Assembly (NCBI GenBank): GCA_017462915.1
Contig: JAFTQG010000025.1
Coordinates: 40,716 to 104,715 of the forward strand
DNA from: Prevotella sp.
Lineage (GTDB): Bacteria; Bacteroidota; Bacteroidia; Bacteroidales; Bacteroidaceae
DNA length: 64,000 nucleotides
Direction of reading: 5' to 3'
Under the pieces are notes generated by a model. The model was not told where the DNA came from, made no database searches, and saw only the letters and a list, made by a program, of their open reading frames with translations. A program made the translations under genes and the position numbers. Below, piece by piece: positions 34,192-42,760 of this stretch (positions are counted from its first letter, which is position 1; every line of letters begins with the position of its first letter).

Positions 34192-34436
34192 AACAGATTC
34201 AGTTTTCGCATTTCACGTATAGCGATGTCTATAGCTTCGCCGATCTCCTTTGTGGAGTAGCCTATTTCACTGAAGGAGTCACGCCCTCTACGGAAACGCT
34301 GCAGACGGTGCAGCACTTTCAGGGCCTTCGAGCGTTGCATCTTTCTCTCCCGTAGCTCCTTCTGAATGTCCTCACATTCTGAGGCGGTTTTCAGAAAATC
34401 AGCTGCCTGCTGCAGTAGTGTGTTAGCGTTCTTCAT
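34188..34436 (-). CDS. helical hypothetical protein, 82 aa
   Basis: A long basic helix followed by a short acidic one. It overlaps both neighbours by 4 bases. No family was recognised. Confidence 0.5.
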   Translation of the reverse strand: MKNANTLLQQAADFLKTASECEDIQKELRERKMQRSKALKVLHRLQRFRRGRDSFSEIGYSTKEIGEAIDIAIREMRKLNLL

Positions 34437-35356
34437 ACCAAATCAGGCTCATTGCCGCCATAGCAAGCCATAGCGGGAAGTATGACATCGGATATTTGCT
34501 GGGCAGCTATCTTTGCATTGGGGTGGGGCTTCCCTGTCACTCCCTGCAAGCGTAGTCGCATGATAGCCCTCCACTCTCTCACGTTGTAGGTATAGCAGAC
34601 CCGGGTGGCAGTATCAAGCGGCAAGAAACCGCGAGCGTCCTGTGCCACCATGCCAAGCTTCAAGGCAAGCATATAGGCCCACTCACACACCTTCCAAGTG
34701 CAGCGGGCGAGCAGTCGTTTCTTCCACCCTCCTTCAGCGTACCAATGAGGCAGGCAAATTGTGATACCTCCTTTTTTGCCGAAGTTCACATACCGGGTTG
34801 ACTGTTCGGCTATATTGTTCGGTGATGTTCTGTTAAGCTCCCTGGAGGTGGATATTTGTGTTGTGACGCATACCGTGTAGCGGATGAGGGAAAGAGCCGT
34901 CTTATAGTTCAGCTCGTTAGCCCTTGCTACATAGTCGGTCAGTGTCACCTCGAAAGACTCCAGCATTTGCTTGATTCTCAGGTTATCCATGAGGTACTGC
35001 TGATTGGTGGAGATAAAGTAGATGCGGCCACCGCCCTTCTTCTTGTAGTATGCTATAGCAGCATAAGGGGTGGTCGATAACACGATGAGCAGCCAGTTAT
35101 AGATGTTCGTGCCTTGTGTGGTCGCCAAGATACCATGTTTTGCTTCGTCAGGGTCGGGCCTTGTCTCTATGATGAAATATCGTGAGGCATGGCGGAACAT
35201 CGATAGGTGTCCGCGTTGCATCAGCATTTCGCAGAAATCTTCTGCACTTTTCTGGCCACCCTCAGAGGCATAGCAGAGACGAGCAGCCTTTGCCACTTGC
35301 TCATGCCAGTCATCAGGGCACGGCCATAATTCTACGGATGGTTTGATTAGTTGCAT
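34433..35356 (-). CDS. thyX: flavin-dependent thymidylate synthase
   Basis: 307 aa. The ThyX signature is present as a variant: 'TSRELNRTSPNNIAEQSTRY' keeps the Ser, Asn/Glu and Ser-x-Arg-Tyr of RHRxxSxNExSxRY. 'RHASRYFI' and 'GHLSMFRH' earlier also match the FAD/dUMP fold. It makes dTMP from dUMP using methylene-tetrahydrofolate and FAD, raising dTTP for phage replication. It sits inside the tail operon between structural genes, an unusual place for a metabolic gene. Confidence 0.88.
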   Translation of the reverse strand: MQLIKPSVELWPCPDDWHEQVAKAARLCYASEGGQKSAEDFCEMLMQRGHLSMFRHASRYFIIETRPDPDEAKHGILATTQGTNIYNWLLIVLSTTPYAAIAYYKKKGGGRIYFISTNQQYLMDNLRIKQMLESFEVTLTDYVARANELNYKTALSLIRYTVCVTTQISTSRELNRTSPNNIAEQSTRYVNFGKKGGITICLPHWYAEGGWKKRLLARCTWKVCEWAYMLALKLGMVAQDARGFLPLDTATRVCYTYNVREWRAIMRLRLQGVTGKPHPNAKIAAQQISDVILPAMACYGGNEPDLV

Positions 35357-35565
35357 ATCGTTCGGGATTTGAAGTTAGGACAGGCTCTTTCGGAAAGTAA
35401 TACGCAACAGTTGGTGACATGAGGGCAACGGCCAAGCGTCGGCACCCCATGGATGCTCAACGTGTGTTGCTTGTGGCATACCTTCACTTTTCTACATTCG
35501 CCACATCGACGTCCTTCCCAAATGGGCGTTTCGTTCCTTTTCGTAGATACCTGCTTCTTTGCCAT
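35347..35565 (-). CDS. small Cys-rich protein, 72 aa
   Basis: Eight Cys, including 'RCGECRKVKVC' (CxxC) and a 'CPHVTNCC' cluster; likely two zinc sites. The basic N-terminus suggests nucleic-acid binding. It overlaps thyX by 10 bases. Confidence 0.6.
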   Translation of the reverse strand: MAKKQVSTKRNETPIWEGRRCGECRKVKVCHKQHTLSIHGVPTLGRCPHVTNCCVLLSERACPNFKSRTICN

Positions 35566-35566
35566 G

Positions 35567-36151
35567 TTATTTATTCTTCTTCATGTATTGCTGAGAGAGC
35601 TTGCGCTCATAGTTGTTACTCAATGCGTCATTGGCCATGCAGCGGTAGATACGCACCCATGCCACTTCTCGCACTTCATTCTGATTGGTGATACCCATTC
35701 GCTTTGCATACCAGTCAAGGACACCAAAGCTGCCGAAGTCCAGCGTCTTGATGCCAGCAGCTATTTCCTCCTTGGAGTAGTTCACCTTGATAGAGGCAAA
35801 GAGCTTGTTGATACGCTCCAGCTCCTTCGTCACAAAGTTGATGAATCCAAAGACATCGTTCACATCTTCGCCCATCAGCTGGTCAGGCTCCAAGCCTAAG
35901 AGAATCTTTGCACACTCTCCTACGATGTCCTTTGCCTCAGATGCAGAGCGAATGTCGTCCAGTGTTCCATAACTGAGCGTGTTGAGGTCTTTAGGCACCT
36001 CTTTGCCACAAAGCTTATCGGGTCGTGGTTGGTCTTTCAAACGTAGCACCAAGTCCTCTTGCACTCCCTTATCAGCGTAGGGGAGCAGCATGAGGAACTC
36101 CTTATAGGTGCACTTCTTATCGGCCATCTCACTATACTTCTTCTTTTTCAT
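35567..36151 (-). CDS. hypothetical protein, 194 aa
   Basis: Start chosen at ATG 36151; a later ATG at 36127 is also possible. Mostly helical, with a Lys-rich start. It stands just after the terminase gene, with a perfect 19-bp palindrome three bases before its start. No family was recognised. Confidence 0.55.
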   Translation of the reverse strand: MKKKKYSEMADKKCTYKEFLMLLPYADKGVQEDLVLRLKDQPRPDKLCGKEVPKDLNTLSYGTLDDIRSASEAKDIVGECAKILLGLEPDQLMGEDVNDVFGFINFVTKELERINKLFASIKVNYSKEEIAAGIKTLDFGSFGVLDWYAKRMGITNQNEVREVAWVRIYRCMANDALSNNYERKLSQQYMKKNK

Positions 36152-36154
36152 CTT

Positions 36155-36173
36155 CAAAATTAGTCTAATTTTG
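36155..36173. promoter_or_regulatory. perfect 19-bp palindrome next to a start codon
   Basis: CAAAATTAG, one central base, CTAATTTTG. It lies 3 bases before the ATG at 36151 and next to the leader motif TATCTTATTTG. It could be an operator or an mRNA stem that hides the ribosome site. Confidence 0.45.
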
Positions 36174-36214
36174 GGGGCTTTTATCTTATTTGCTTCTTTG
36201 GTTACTGAACTGCA

Positions 36215-37591
36215 CTATTCAGTACGTCTTACCTGTACTGAAATCTGTGCACCAGGTGTTGCTTTCGAGCGTCTGAAGGTCATTGCCATCATCAGCATAT
36301 CAGCGTAGTCAGGGGATTTTCCACCAAGCAGCTTCTTCCACTCATCCTTCTTGATGACATCGAGCTTTCCAACGTCATTGTCGAGGTGGGCCTGTTTCAA
36401 TGCTCCCAGCTCATCGATGATTCTCTCTCGCTGATCCTCAGTGCAGATAACACGCATCTTCCTGCCATTCACCAACTCTGCCAGCTTGAAATAGCACTCA
36501 GCACGTTTGTTGGCATATCGTGGGTCAAGCGGTCTGTCACCACCATGGAACTCCTTAATACCTTCCAAGTAGCTTTCGAGGTATGCGCCCATACCATCGG
36601 CATCTACTATTGTCAACGAGCGAGGGATAGCGTCTCTTATCAGCAGGTTCTTCAAGTCGGTCTCTATCTCCCTACCAGTGGAATAGTCCTTGTCAATCTT
36701 GATGCGGCAGACGTTTCCCGTCCATGAGCCGGCAACGAAATGGTCATGCCCTTTCATCGCAAGGTCGGCAGAGCAGCTTTTACCTCCTACTTCCTCTATA
36801 TGCTCATTGTGGAACAAATCACGCAGAGCGTCATAGTCAAAGAGTGCTGCAGGGTCATCGTCATACTCGAAGTTACCATATACAAGACGCTGCACTGTCA
36901 CCTTATCAGAGCGCATGAGGTTTTCCAGATACGCAGGTTCGAGGTACGGGTTGTCTTTCGGTAGGGCCTTGATGAAGGCACGGAACTTTGCCAGCTTGCC
37001 TTCCCTGTCAGGCTTTACGAAGTCATTGTATATCCAGTTACGCTTCGGGTTACAGCTATACATCGCCTTGGGTATCGTCACCCATTCCGTTCCGTCTAAG
37101 TTCTTTCCTCTCAGCAGAGAGAAACGGCCTCTAAGCACTGAGACAGGTTTCTCATCAATCTCCTGTGCCTCATCGAGGAACATATCAGTCAGAGAGTAGG
37201 AACCGAAGCGGTCATAGTTCGGATCTTGTGGGTCCCAGTCGATGTAACGGAAGTAAATCATACTCCCATTAGGGAAGAAATACGAGTTACCCGGCTGTCC
37301 TGCGCTTGGTGCCGTCCTATAGTAGCCATAGTTGGTGAGTCCTAAATCAGCAAGCACCTCAAAGAACGTCACCATGGTAGTATCAGTAAGACGACTGAAC
37401 TCACGACGAGCAATGAAGCCGACACTGCCAGGCATGGTCATCCTGTTCAATATCTGCCATAGACAGCCTAACCAGCTCTTGCCTCCACGGGCTCCACCGC
37501 CGTATAGCACTTCGGTGATTCCATTCGTATGGTCAGTAAGTAGCTCATAAGCCTTTAGCTGCTTATCGTTAAGTTCAACCCTTATATCCAC
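36215..37591 (-). CDS. terL: terminase large subunit
   Basis: 458 aa, GTG start at 37591. Walker A GGGARGGKS (31-39), Walker B 'MFLDEAQE' with D140-E141. The C-terminal nuclease domain keeps 'CSADLAMKGHDHF' and 'IVDADGMG' acidic residues. It packages DNA into the prohead and cuts it at the end. Confidence 0.9.
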   Translation of the reverse strand: MDIRVELNDKQLKAYELLTDHTNGITEVLYGGGARGGKSWLGCLWQILNRMTMPGSVGFIARREFSRLTDTTMVTFFEVLADLGLTNYGYYRTAPSAGQPGNSYFFPNGSMIYFRYIDWDPQDPNYDRFGSYSLTDMFLDEAQEIDEKPVSVLRGRFSLLRGKNLDGTEWVTIPKAMYSCNPKRNWIYNDFVKPDREGKLAKFRAFIKALPKDNPYLEPAYLENLMRSDKVTVQRLVYGNFEYDDDPAALFDYDALRDLFHNEHIEEVGGKSCSADLAMKGHDHFVAGSWTGNVCRIKIDKDYSTGREIETDLKNLLIRDAIPRSLTIVDADGMGAYLESYLEGIKEFHGGDRPLDPRYANKRAECYFKLAELVNGRKMRVICTEDQRERIIDELGALKQAHLDNDVGKLDVIKKDEWKKLLGGKSPDYADMLMMAMTFRRSKATPGAQISVQVRRTE

Positions 37592-37597
37592 GTTCTA

Positions 37598-38110
37598 TTA
37601 TTCATTCTCAGTGTTCTGCTGCTCCTCCTTCTTCTTGTAGGGGGCAATGGTAATGTTAATTGGCTGAGTGGTATCGATATTGACATCTTGTCTGTCACTC
37701 CACTCTTTCGTTCTGTTCTTCAGCCAGAAAATCATTGCCGTAGTGTCGGGAGGTACATGCTTCTTCACTTTCTTAACGTATGTTGTCTGTGCAGCACCGC
37801 TGGGAGAGACCTTAACCTCTGTGACCGTTTCCTCAACATCATAGCCAAGGGCACGTTTATAGAGTGCAGAAACGACTTCATCATCAGCCACCTCGCTGCT
37901 TACCTTGATAAGCTCCACAAACTCAGGGTGGGCTTTCTTGATGCGTTTCAAGGTGGTAAGGCCACAGCCGAGCAAGTTCGCCAGTCCCTTTAGGTCAGCA
38001 CCTTTCTCACACGCCTGCTCTATCTCTTCCTCCTTGCCAGCAACATACTTATCATAGAGGGATATGTTCTCAGGGGGTCTGCCCATCCTTTTCTTCTCTT
38101 GCTCTTCCAT
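37598..38110 (-). CDS. terS: terminase small subunit
   Basis: 170 aa with an N-terminal helix-turn-helix ('ANLLGCGLTTLKRIKKAH' near residue 43-60), then 'ALYKRALGYDVEETVTE' and 'PPDTTAMIFWLKNR', the usual DNA-recognition and oligomerisation parts of phage small terminases. It ends at a basic tail and is immediately followed by terL. Confidence 0.8.
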   Translation of the reverse strand: MEEQEKKRMGRPPENISLYDKYVAGKEEEIEQACEKGADLKGLANLLGCGLTTLKRIKKAHPEFVELIKVSSEVADDEVVSALYKRALGYDVEETVTEVKVSPSGAAQTTYVKKVKKHVPPDTTAMIFWLKNRTKEWSDRQDVNIDTTQPINITIAPYKKKEEQQNTENE

Positions 38111-38113
38111 AGA

Positions 38114-38950
38114 TTACTCCTCTTTGGTTTCACTTTCAGCATTGGCGGCTTCTGCTGCAGCGGCGGTCTCAGCATCCTGCTTCGCGAGCTCATCCAAGTA
38201 TGCCTCACAGATGTCTATCATTTTGGAGAAAGCCACCGAGCGCGACTTTATCTGATAGCGCTTCTTCACCTCCTGAGTGAGCCGGATATAAGACTCAAAA
38301 GAGCCGACGATGATACTTGATTCCTCGCTAATCTCCATCTTCTCCAGTGTGTCGAGCACATTCTTGATGTTGTTGGCGCGGCTCTCAACAAACATGAACT
38401 TCATTTCGGTAATCTCGATGTCGCCGTCATTGATTGCAGGAGTGGAGATTTTATTCACGTCCACGAAGTCCAAACCGTTCAGTCCGGAGAACTCGCGCTT
38501 TTCCAAGCTCTTTATCTCCTCGTAGATTTCTTTCAGCATTTGGCGATCGTCCTTACCGACGAGTGCGTTATGGCTCAACTGATAGCCAAGCTGGGTGTCA
38601 TTGTCTGTCTCGTCGATATAGAGGATAAGAATATACTCCAGCTTTGCCTTGATAGCTGCTTTCAGACGGTGATTGCCGGACAGGAACAAAAACTTCCCAT
38701 CTTCGTTACGCTTCATTGCAAAAGGAAGCTGTGAAAGGAAGCCATCTTCGGCAATGTTCTCTACCAGTCTGTCGAAGATGTCCTTATCCATGTAGTGGGC
38801 ATTCCTCTCCAGCGGCACACAGTCCTCTGTCGGGCTAACATAAGCCAACTTGTAAGGGGCGATGAGTGCGTTTACATCGTCCAGTTTCTCTCTGATAAGG
38901 TTGATGTCCTTTGTGCCACCACCTTTTACTTCTTGTATTTCTTCAGCCAT
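38114..38950 (-). CDS. ParB/sulfiredoxin-fold protein
   Basis: 278 aa. 'FLSGNHRLKAAI' (near 89-100) is the ParB-type GxxR box, preceded by 'ISEDGFLSQLPFA'-like sequence. The C-terminus is Ala/Glu-rich coiled. ParB-fold proteins hydrolyse CTP or act as nucleases. It directly precedes terS, suggesting a role in DNA marking or packaging start. Its end and the upstream gene overlap by 25 bases. Confidence 0.75.
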   Translation of the reverse strand: MAEEIQEVKGGGTKDINLIREKLDDVNALIAPYKLAYVSPTEDCVPLERNAHYMDKDIFDRLVENIAEDGFLSQLPFAMKRNEDGKFLFLSGNHRLKAAIKAKLEYILILYIDETDNDTQLGYQLSHNALVGKDDRQMLKEIYEEIKSLEKREFSGLNGLDFVDVNKISTPAINDGDIEITEMKFMFVESRANNIKNVLDTLEKMEISEESSIIVGSFESYIRLTQEVKKRYQIKSRSVAFSKMIDICEAYLDELAKQDAETAAAAEAANAESETKEE

Positions 38951-40239
38951 GATTTATATATATTGGTTATTGATTCCTTGCCAAACTGACCGATATAGGT
39001 CAGCTTTCCTTCTTCTCTCTTTGCCAGCTTGAACACGCCACGGTATTTCATGCTGACAGGATTGTTTGTATAGACAGGTGCCTTGATTGCCTGGTAATAC
39101 TCGCCGTATTTCCGCGCTATCTCCATCTGTGTATCATGGGAAAGCTCACACATGATGAGCAGCTTGCTCAACTTCGCCTGATGGCTGTTCACTACAAAGT
39201 CTGCCAGACAGAATAGCTCATCGAGATTACTCTGCATCTTGGAGAACGAGCAGAAGCCAAAAGCCATGCCGTCTGCGAAGAATATCATGCCTAAGTCACC
39301 GCCATTGGTGTAGTTCACCTTGTTAGCCATGTAGAAGTCCTTGTAATAGTTCACGTTCTCCACCTCTACCAGTTTACACGTTATCTGAGTGTCCTCCTTG
39401 AACTCAAAGTCAGGGGGTATGGTGACGTACTTGCTCTTTAACGATTTCGTCCTTCGCTCCACAAAATACTTCTTGTGCTGCTTATCTTCTGCCGATGAAT
39501 ACAGATAGACAGAGTGCTTGCCTTTACCGAGGATAATCTTTGCTGTCAGGAACTCCTCGATGCTTTCATACGGTCTATCCGTATAGACGATGTTGCGGTC
39601 ATTGGTCAAGAGGTCAACGTGAATGCTCTCTGCCTCCTTGGGGTCAAAGAGGTTGTAGTGAGCATGCTCATACTCGAAGGTTTCCTCAACCGCCTTGTAT
39701 ATCTTCTCGTAGCCGCCTTTATACGTGGGCGGGAAAGCGATGCCTACGCCGCCAGTTCCCCTCTTGGCTTTTAGAAAGTCCACGAAGTCACCAAAGTAGA
39801 AGTCAGCAATCTTGAAGTTGAAGGCTCCCTTTCCCAGCTTCTCGCGTGTGCTGAGGTAGTAGGCCATGTGCTTTTCCAGGAATGCCTGCAGCATTTCCTC
39901 CTCGTAGATGTTCTTCTGTGAAGTGAAGCGGCTGATGCTCATGACGTACATCACTTCGATGAGCTTCTTGTATGGGTGTTCCTCCCATTGGTCGAAGATG
40001 CGAGCAAACTGCTCATTGGTGCAGGTCATGGGCGTGGTGTCCTTTCCCAGTACGATGTCAGCAGCAAGCTTTGTGTATAGGGACACGTCGTTTGAGTGCA
40101 CGGTGAATCCCATTCCGTGCATAATCTTATCGCAGTTGAAGTTGCCGGAGCAAGCCACATAGACCTCTTTGCAGTCCACTCTTGACATGATGTCTTGCAA
40201 GACGACCTTTACTTCCGGCGGTGTAGTTCCTGTGAACAT
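38926..40239 (-). CDS. putative antirestriction/base-modification protein (D12-like methyltransferase plus Mom-like region)
   Basis: 437 aa. The N-terminal half has a nucleotide-binding look: 'YVACSGNFNCDKIM', 'HSNDVSLYTKLAADI' and, near residue 170, 'IAFPPTYKGGYEKIY', similar to the catalytic PPY region of D12-class adenine methyltransferases. The C-terminal 140 residues ('LGMIFFADGMAFGFCSF', 'VSMKYRGVFKLAKREEG') have GNAT-like strands reminiscent of phage Mu Mom. Together they suggest an adenine-modifying enzyme that shields phage DNA. This is from pattern recall and needs a structure search. Confidence 0.55.
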   Translation of the reverse strand: MFTGTTPPEVKVVLQDIMSRVDCKEVYVACSGNFNCDKIMHGMGFTVHSNDVSLYTKLAADIVLGKDTTPMTCTNEQFARIFDQWEEHPYKKLIEVMYVMSISRFTSQKNIYEEEMLQAFLEKHMAYYLSTREKLGKGAFNFKIADFYFGDFVDFLKAKRGTGGVGIAFPPTYKGGYEKIYKAVEETFEYEHAHYNLFDPKEAESIHVDLLTNDRNIVYTDRPYESIEEFLTAKIILGKGKHSVYLYSSAEDKQHKKYFVERRTKSLKSKYVTIPPDFEFKEDTQITCKLVEVENVNYYKDFYMANKVNYTNGGDLGMIFFADGMAFGFCSFSKMQSNLDELFCLADFVVNSHQAKLSKLLIMCELSHDTQMEIARKYGEYYQAIKAPVYTNNPVSMKYRGVFKLAKREEGKLTYIGQFGKESITNIYKSWLKKYKK

Positions 40240-40308
40240 AATCTATTATCTTTATCTTGGGTTTATATTCTGTTTCATTTGGTGAGCTTGTGCTCTCGGC
40301 GCAAAGCA

Positions 40309-40342
40309 GCGCAGACAGAGGGTTTTATGTCTCTATCTGCGC
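40309..40342 (-). promoter_or_regulatory. intercistronic hairpin
   Basis: A 12-bp arm GCGCAGACAGAG pairs with 40331-40342 (one mismatch), 10-nt loop. It lies 70 bases before the ATG at 40239 and has no T-run, so it may be an RNA-processing or stability stem. Confidence 0.5.
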
Positions 40343-40354
40343 AAGTTGGTGGGG

Positions 40355-40747
40355 CTATTCAAAGAGGCTTAGCTCTTGAACAGTTTCCTTTGGTACGAAC
40401 TCCTCAATCTGCACTCCGTTGTTTCTGAGGTGTTCAGCCAACAGTTGGCGGTGACAGAACTCATCTGGCTTTTCATAGCAGCAGAGGGCTACGTCTCTTC
40501 CGTTCGATAGCTGCTTTACCTGGTTCAGGAAGTTTTGGATATTCAACCGTGCCAGAACTTCAGCTTTATAGCGACGAGTATATTCTTCATCGCCATTGGT
40601 CATCTTCAGAATGGAGTATGTGGGAGCCACCTCTTTTAGCGAGGGGCCATTATACCATCGTGGCGGGTACAGAGCAATGCCTATGACCATGATATTAGCT
40701 TTGGCCAAGGCTTTAGCGTTTGCAAAGTATGATGTATATAGTTTCAT
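40355..40747 (-). CDS. DUF488 family protein
   Basis: 130 aa. 'YTSYFANAKAL', 'ALYPPRWYNGPSLKEVAP', 'YTRRYKAEVLARL' and 'VALCCYEKPDEFCHRQLLAEHL' follow the DUF488 (YeaO) pattern. The conserved CxYEKxxxxCHR box suggests a catalytic or metal/nucleic-acid site. DUF488 genes often sit with DNA-modification or defence genes; the biochemical function is unknown. Confidence 0.75.
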   Translation of the reverse strand: MKLYTSYFANAKALAKANIMVIGIALYPPRWYNGPSLKEVAPTYSILKMTNGDEEYTRRYKAEVLARLNIQNFLNQVKQLSNGRDVALCCYEKPDEFCHRQLLAEHLRNNGVQIEEFVPKETVQELSLFE

Positions 40748-40756
40748 CTTTATGCT

Positions 40757-41257
40757 TTATTTATCGTGGTGGCAACATTCGCTCTCTTCTTGATTAGCAA
40801 AGAGGTCGTTGCAGACAAGGGAGTGCTTCTTTTTGAAAGCTGTCTTAGCCAGGTAGTTTGCAAACCACCAGTTTCTACAAGTGTTGTAGGGTTTCTCGTC
40901 TGCATGAGGCAATGACCAGTCGATGTAATCCGGAGTGATTGGCACTCTCTCAGCATTAACGATGCGACATTTGATGAAGTCATCGTCAATCTCGATCACC
41001 GACCCTTCTTTCTCTATGAAGGCAAGGTGCAGATTCTTTGGCCAGTTCCAGCCTTTCTCTACTCCACAGAGGTAATAGAACGGGGCCTTTTTCAGAGTCA
41101 TGTTTTCAGGCAGAGCCATCGTCCACCACTTCACGCGTTCATCATTGGTGCCGATGAGACTTTTCATGCAGTGATAGGCCAGGTTCACGTCTGTGATGTA
41201 TCGCAGCCAGAGGATGCGATTGACATTCTTGAATTGAGCGTATTCTATTGTCACCAT
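40757..41257 (-). CDS. hypothetical protein, 166 aa
   Basis: First gene behind the promoter at 41292-41323; start at ATG 41257. Aromatic-rich with many Trp and Cys and a C-terminal His/Cys tail ('CCHHDK'). No family was recognised; position suggests a part in the modification cluster. Confidence 0.5.
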   Translation of the reverse strand: MVTIEYAQFKNVNRILWLRYITDVNLAYHCMKSLIGTNDERVKWWTMALPENMTLKKAPFYYLCGVEKGWNWPKNLHLAFIEKEGSVIEIDDDFIKCRIVNAERVPITPDYIDWSLPHADEKPYNTCRNWWFANYLAKTAFKKKHSLVCNDLFANQEESECCHHDK

Positions 41258-41291
41258 AGTTTTCAAATTGTATTTATCTTATATTGCAGTA

Positions 41292-41323
41292 CAAAGGTAC
41301 AAAGAATTTATCAAATACGCAAG
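41292..41323 (-). promoter_or_regulatory. promoter with phage operator and leader
   Basis: CTTG at -33 (41320-41323), 20-bp spacer, TACCTTTG (41292-41299), minus strand; operator-like TTATCAAATACGCAAG present. It serves the genes from 41257 to the left, including terminase. Confidence 0.7.
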
Positions 41324-41334
41324 TTTTTGGGCGT

Positions 41335-42759
41335 TTATTTTAATAGTTTTTCCAAGACCGGGATAATATATTTATCCAAGTCGTACCTTTTACCTTCAGG
41401 GAGTGGCAGGGTGAACTCGAAGCGCACAGCATCCAATAGCTGACTGGGGGGGGCAGGAATTTCGTTTACTGCCACGACCTCAAAGGTGCCGCTCTTGATC
41501 TCCTTCTCTTTGTCCTTTAGCGTACCGTTGTCAAAGACATTGAAGGTATTGCCAATGTACTTCTTGTTACACTCGCAGATGTCAGCCATGCTGTGGTAAT
41601 GCTGGAAGTACCAAACACCGTTCATAAAGTTGGCTGTGAACTTATCCTCATCGAGGAAGGCAAACGTTCCCCTCTTGCGCTTGCTGTTCTCTGTCTGGTT
41701 GGAGGAAGTGGCACCATAGACGGTGTTTCCTGCCCAATAGATTGTACCACCGGGCTTGCAGAGTGCAGAACAGGTACGAAGGACAGCAGCCTCGGCTTCC
41801 AGTGAGTCCACGCTGTTGATTACATGGTCACAGACAACAACATCGTAGCGTCCGTATTTCTCCAGGTGTGCGCAAATCTCCTTGCAGTCACGCTCTACCT
41901 GCTCAGTCAGGATTTTGGAGCGTAACATCTTTGGCCCACAATAGAAGAACTCTATAGCGTCGATGTCATAGCCCTTGCCCTTCAGCATTTCGTAGTAGTT
42001 CTTACAGCCGGCACCGAAGTCAAGGATGCGGGTTGCCTTCGTCACGTTGGGAATGACCTGTGTCTCGTAGAGGACAGAAAGAGCGTGCTTGTCTGCTCCC
42101 TCTGGGTGTCTCTCTGGCTGTGCATAGCTCTGAATGTAGGTGTTACGCTCGATATGGTCATAGTTGAACTCACCATATTTCAGAGAGAAGTAATGCTCAG
42201 CCTTCTCAGCCATACCTTCAGGCAGTACATAGACGAGCAGAGGCATACGCAGCAGCTTGATCGTCTTGGCGTAGATAGCACTGATAATGATGTTTCCCTC
42301 ACTGTCAGCGACAGCATTGGCAAACTGGCCATACTTATTCACAAGCTCAGTGAGCTTGATGACCTTGTTTGCCTCACCGCCTTTGTTCACCATGATAAGG
42401 TCTTTTGGCTGTACGAGAGTGAAACCCACCGTACCCTTCGGCACGTTCACTTTGAGCAAAGGCTGATTCTCACTCACCTCAACCTCTGTGAAGTTGTGCA
42501 GTTGGTTGAAGCGTACCTCATCGTACACCGTTACGTTCTCCAGGCAGAAGGCAGGGCACTCAGTGATGCCGAGCAACTTCATCGTTTTTGTACGCTGGTG
42601 GCCAGCAAGGATGCGTTTGTCACGACCTCTTATCACAATGGCCTTGATAATGCCAAGCGTGGATAGAGAGGCTTTCAAGTTCTCCTGCGCGTCATCTTCC
42701 AACTTTCGGGGGTTGTAACCAGCAGGAGAGAGGGTGTCAATTTGCACCGTCTTAATCAT
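41335..42759 (-). CDS. ParB-fold domain fused to a class I SAM methyltransferase
   Basis: 474 aa from ATG 42759, one base after the upstream stop; 42786 is a longer alternative. Residues 1-90 form a ParB domain ('SPAGYNPRKL', 'AGHQRTK' at 52-58). About 90-180 are a linker domain. From about 240 a Rossmann methyltransferase starts with 'ILDFGAGCKN' (245-254), with acidic strand 'IDAIEF' and 'YDVVVCDHVINSV'. The fusion suggests a modification enzyme guided to DNA or a phage transcript by the ParB part. Substrate unknown. Confidence 0.8.
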   Translation of the reverse strand: MIKTVQIDTLSPAGYNPRKLEDDAQENLKASLSTLGIIKAIVIRGRDKRILAGHQRTKTMKLLGITECPAFCLENVTVYDEVRFNQLHNFTEVEVSENQPLLKVNVPKGTVGFTLVQPKDLIMVNKGGEANKVIKLTELVNKYGQFANAVADSEGNIIISAIYAKTIKLLRMPLLVYVLPEGMAEKAEHYFSLKYGEFNYDHIERNTYIQSYAQPERHPEGADKHALSVLYETQVIPNVTKATRILDFGAGCKNYYEMLKGKGYDIDAIEFFYCGPKMLRSKILTEQVERDCKEICAHLEKYGRYDVVVCDHVINSVDSLEAEAAVLRTCSALCKPGGTIYWAGNTVYGATSSNQTENSKRKRGTFAFLDEDKFTANFMNGVWYFQHYHSMADICECNKKYIGNTFNVFDNGTLKDKEKEIKSGTFEVVAVNEIPAPPSQLLDAVRFEFTLPLPEGKRYDLDKYIIPVLEKLLK

Positions 42760-42760
42760 G

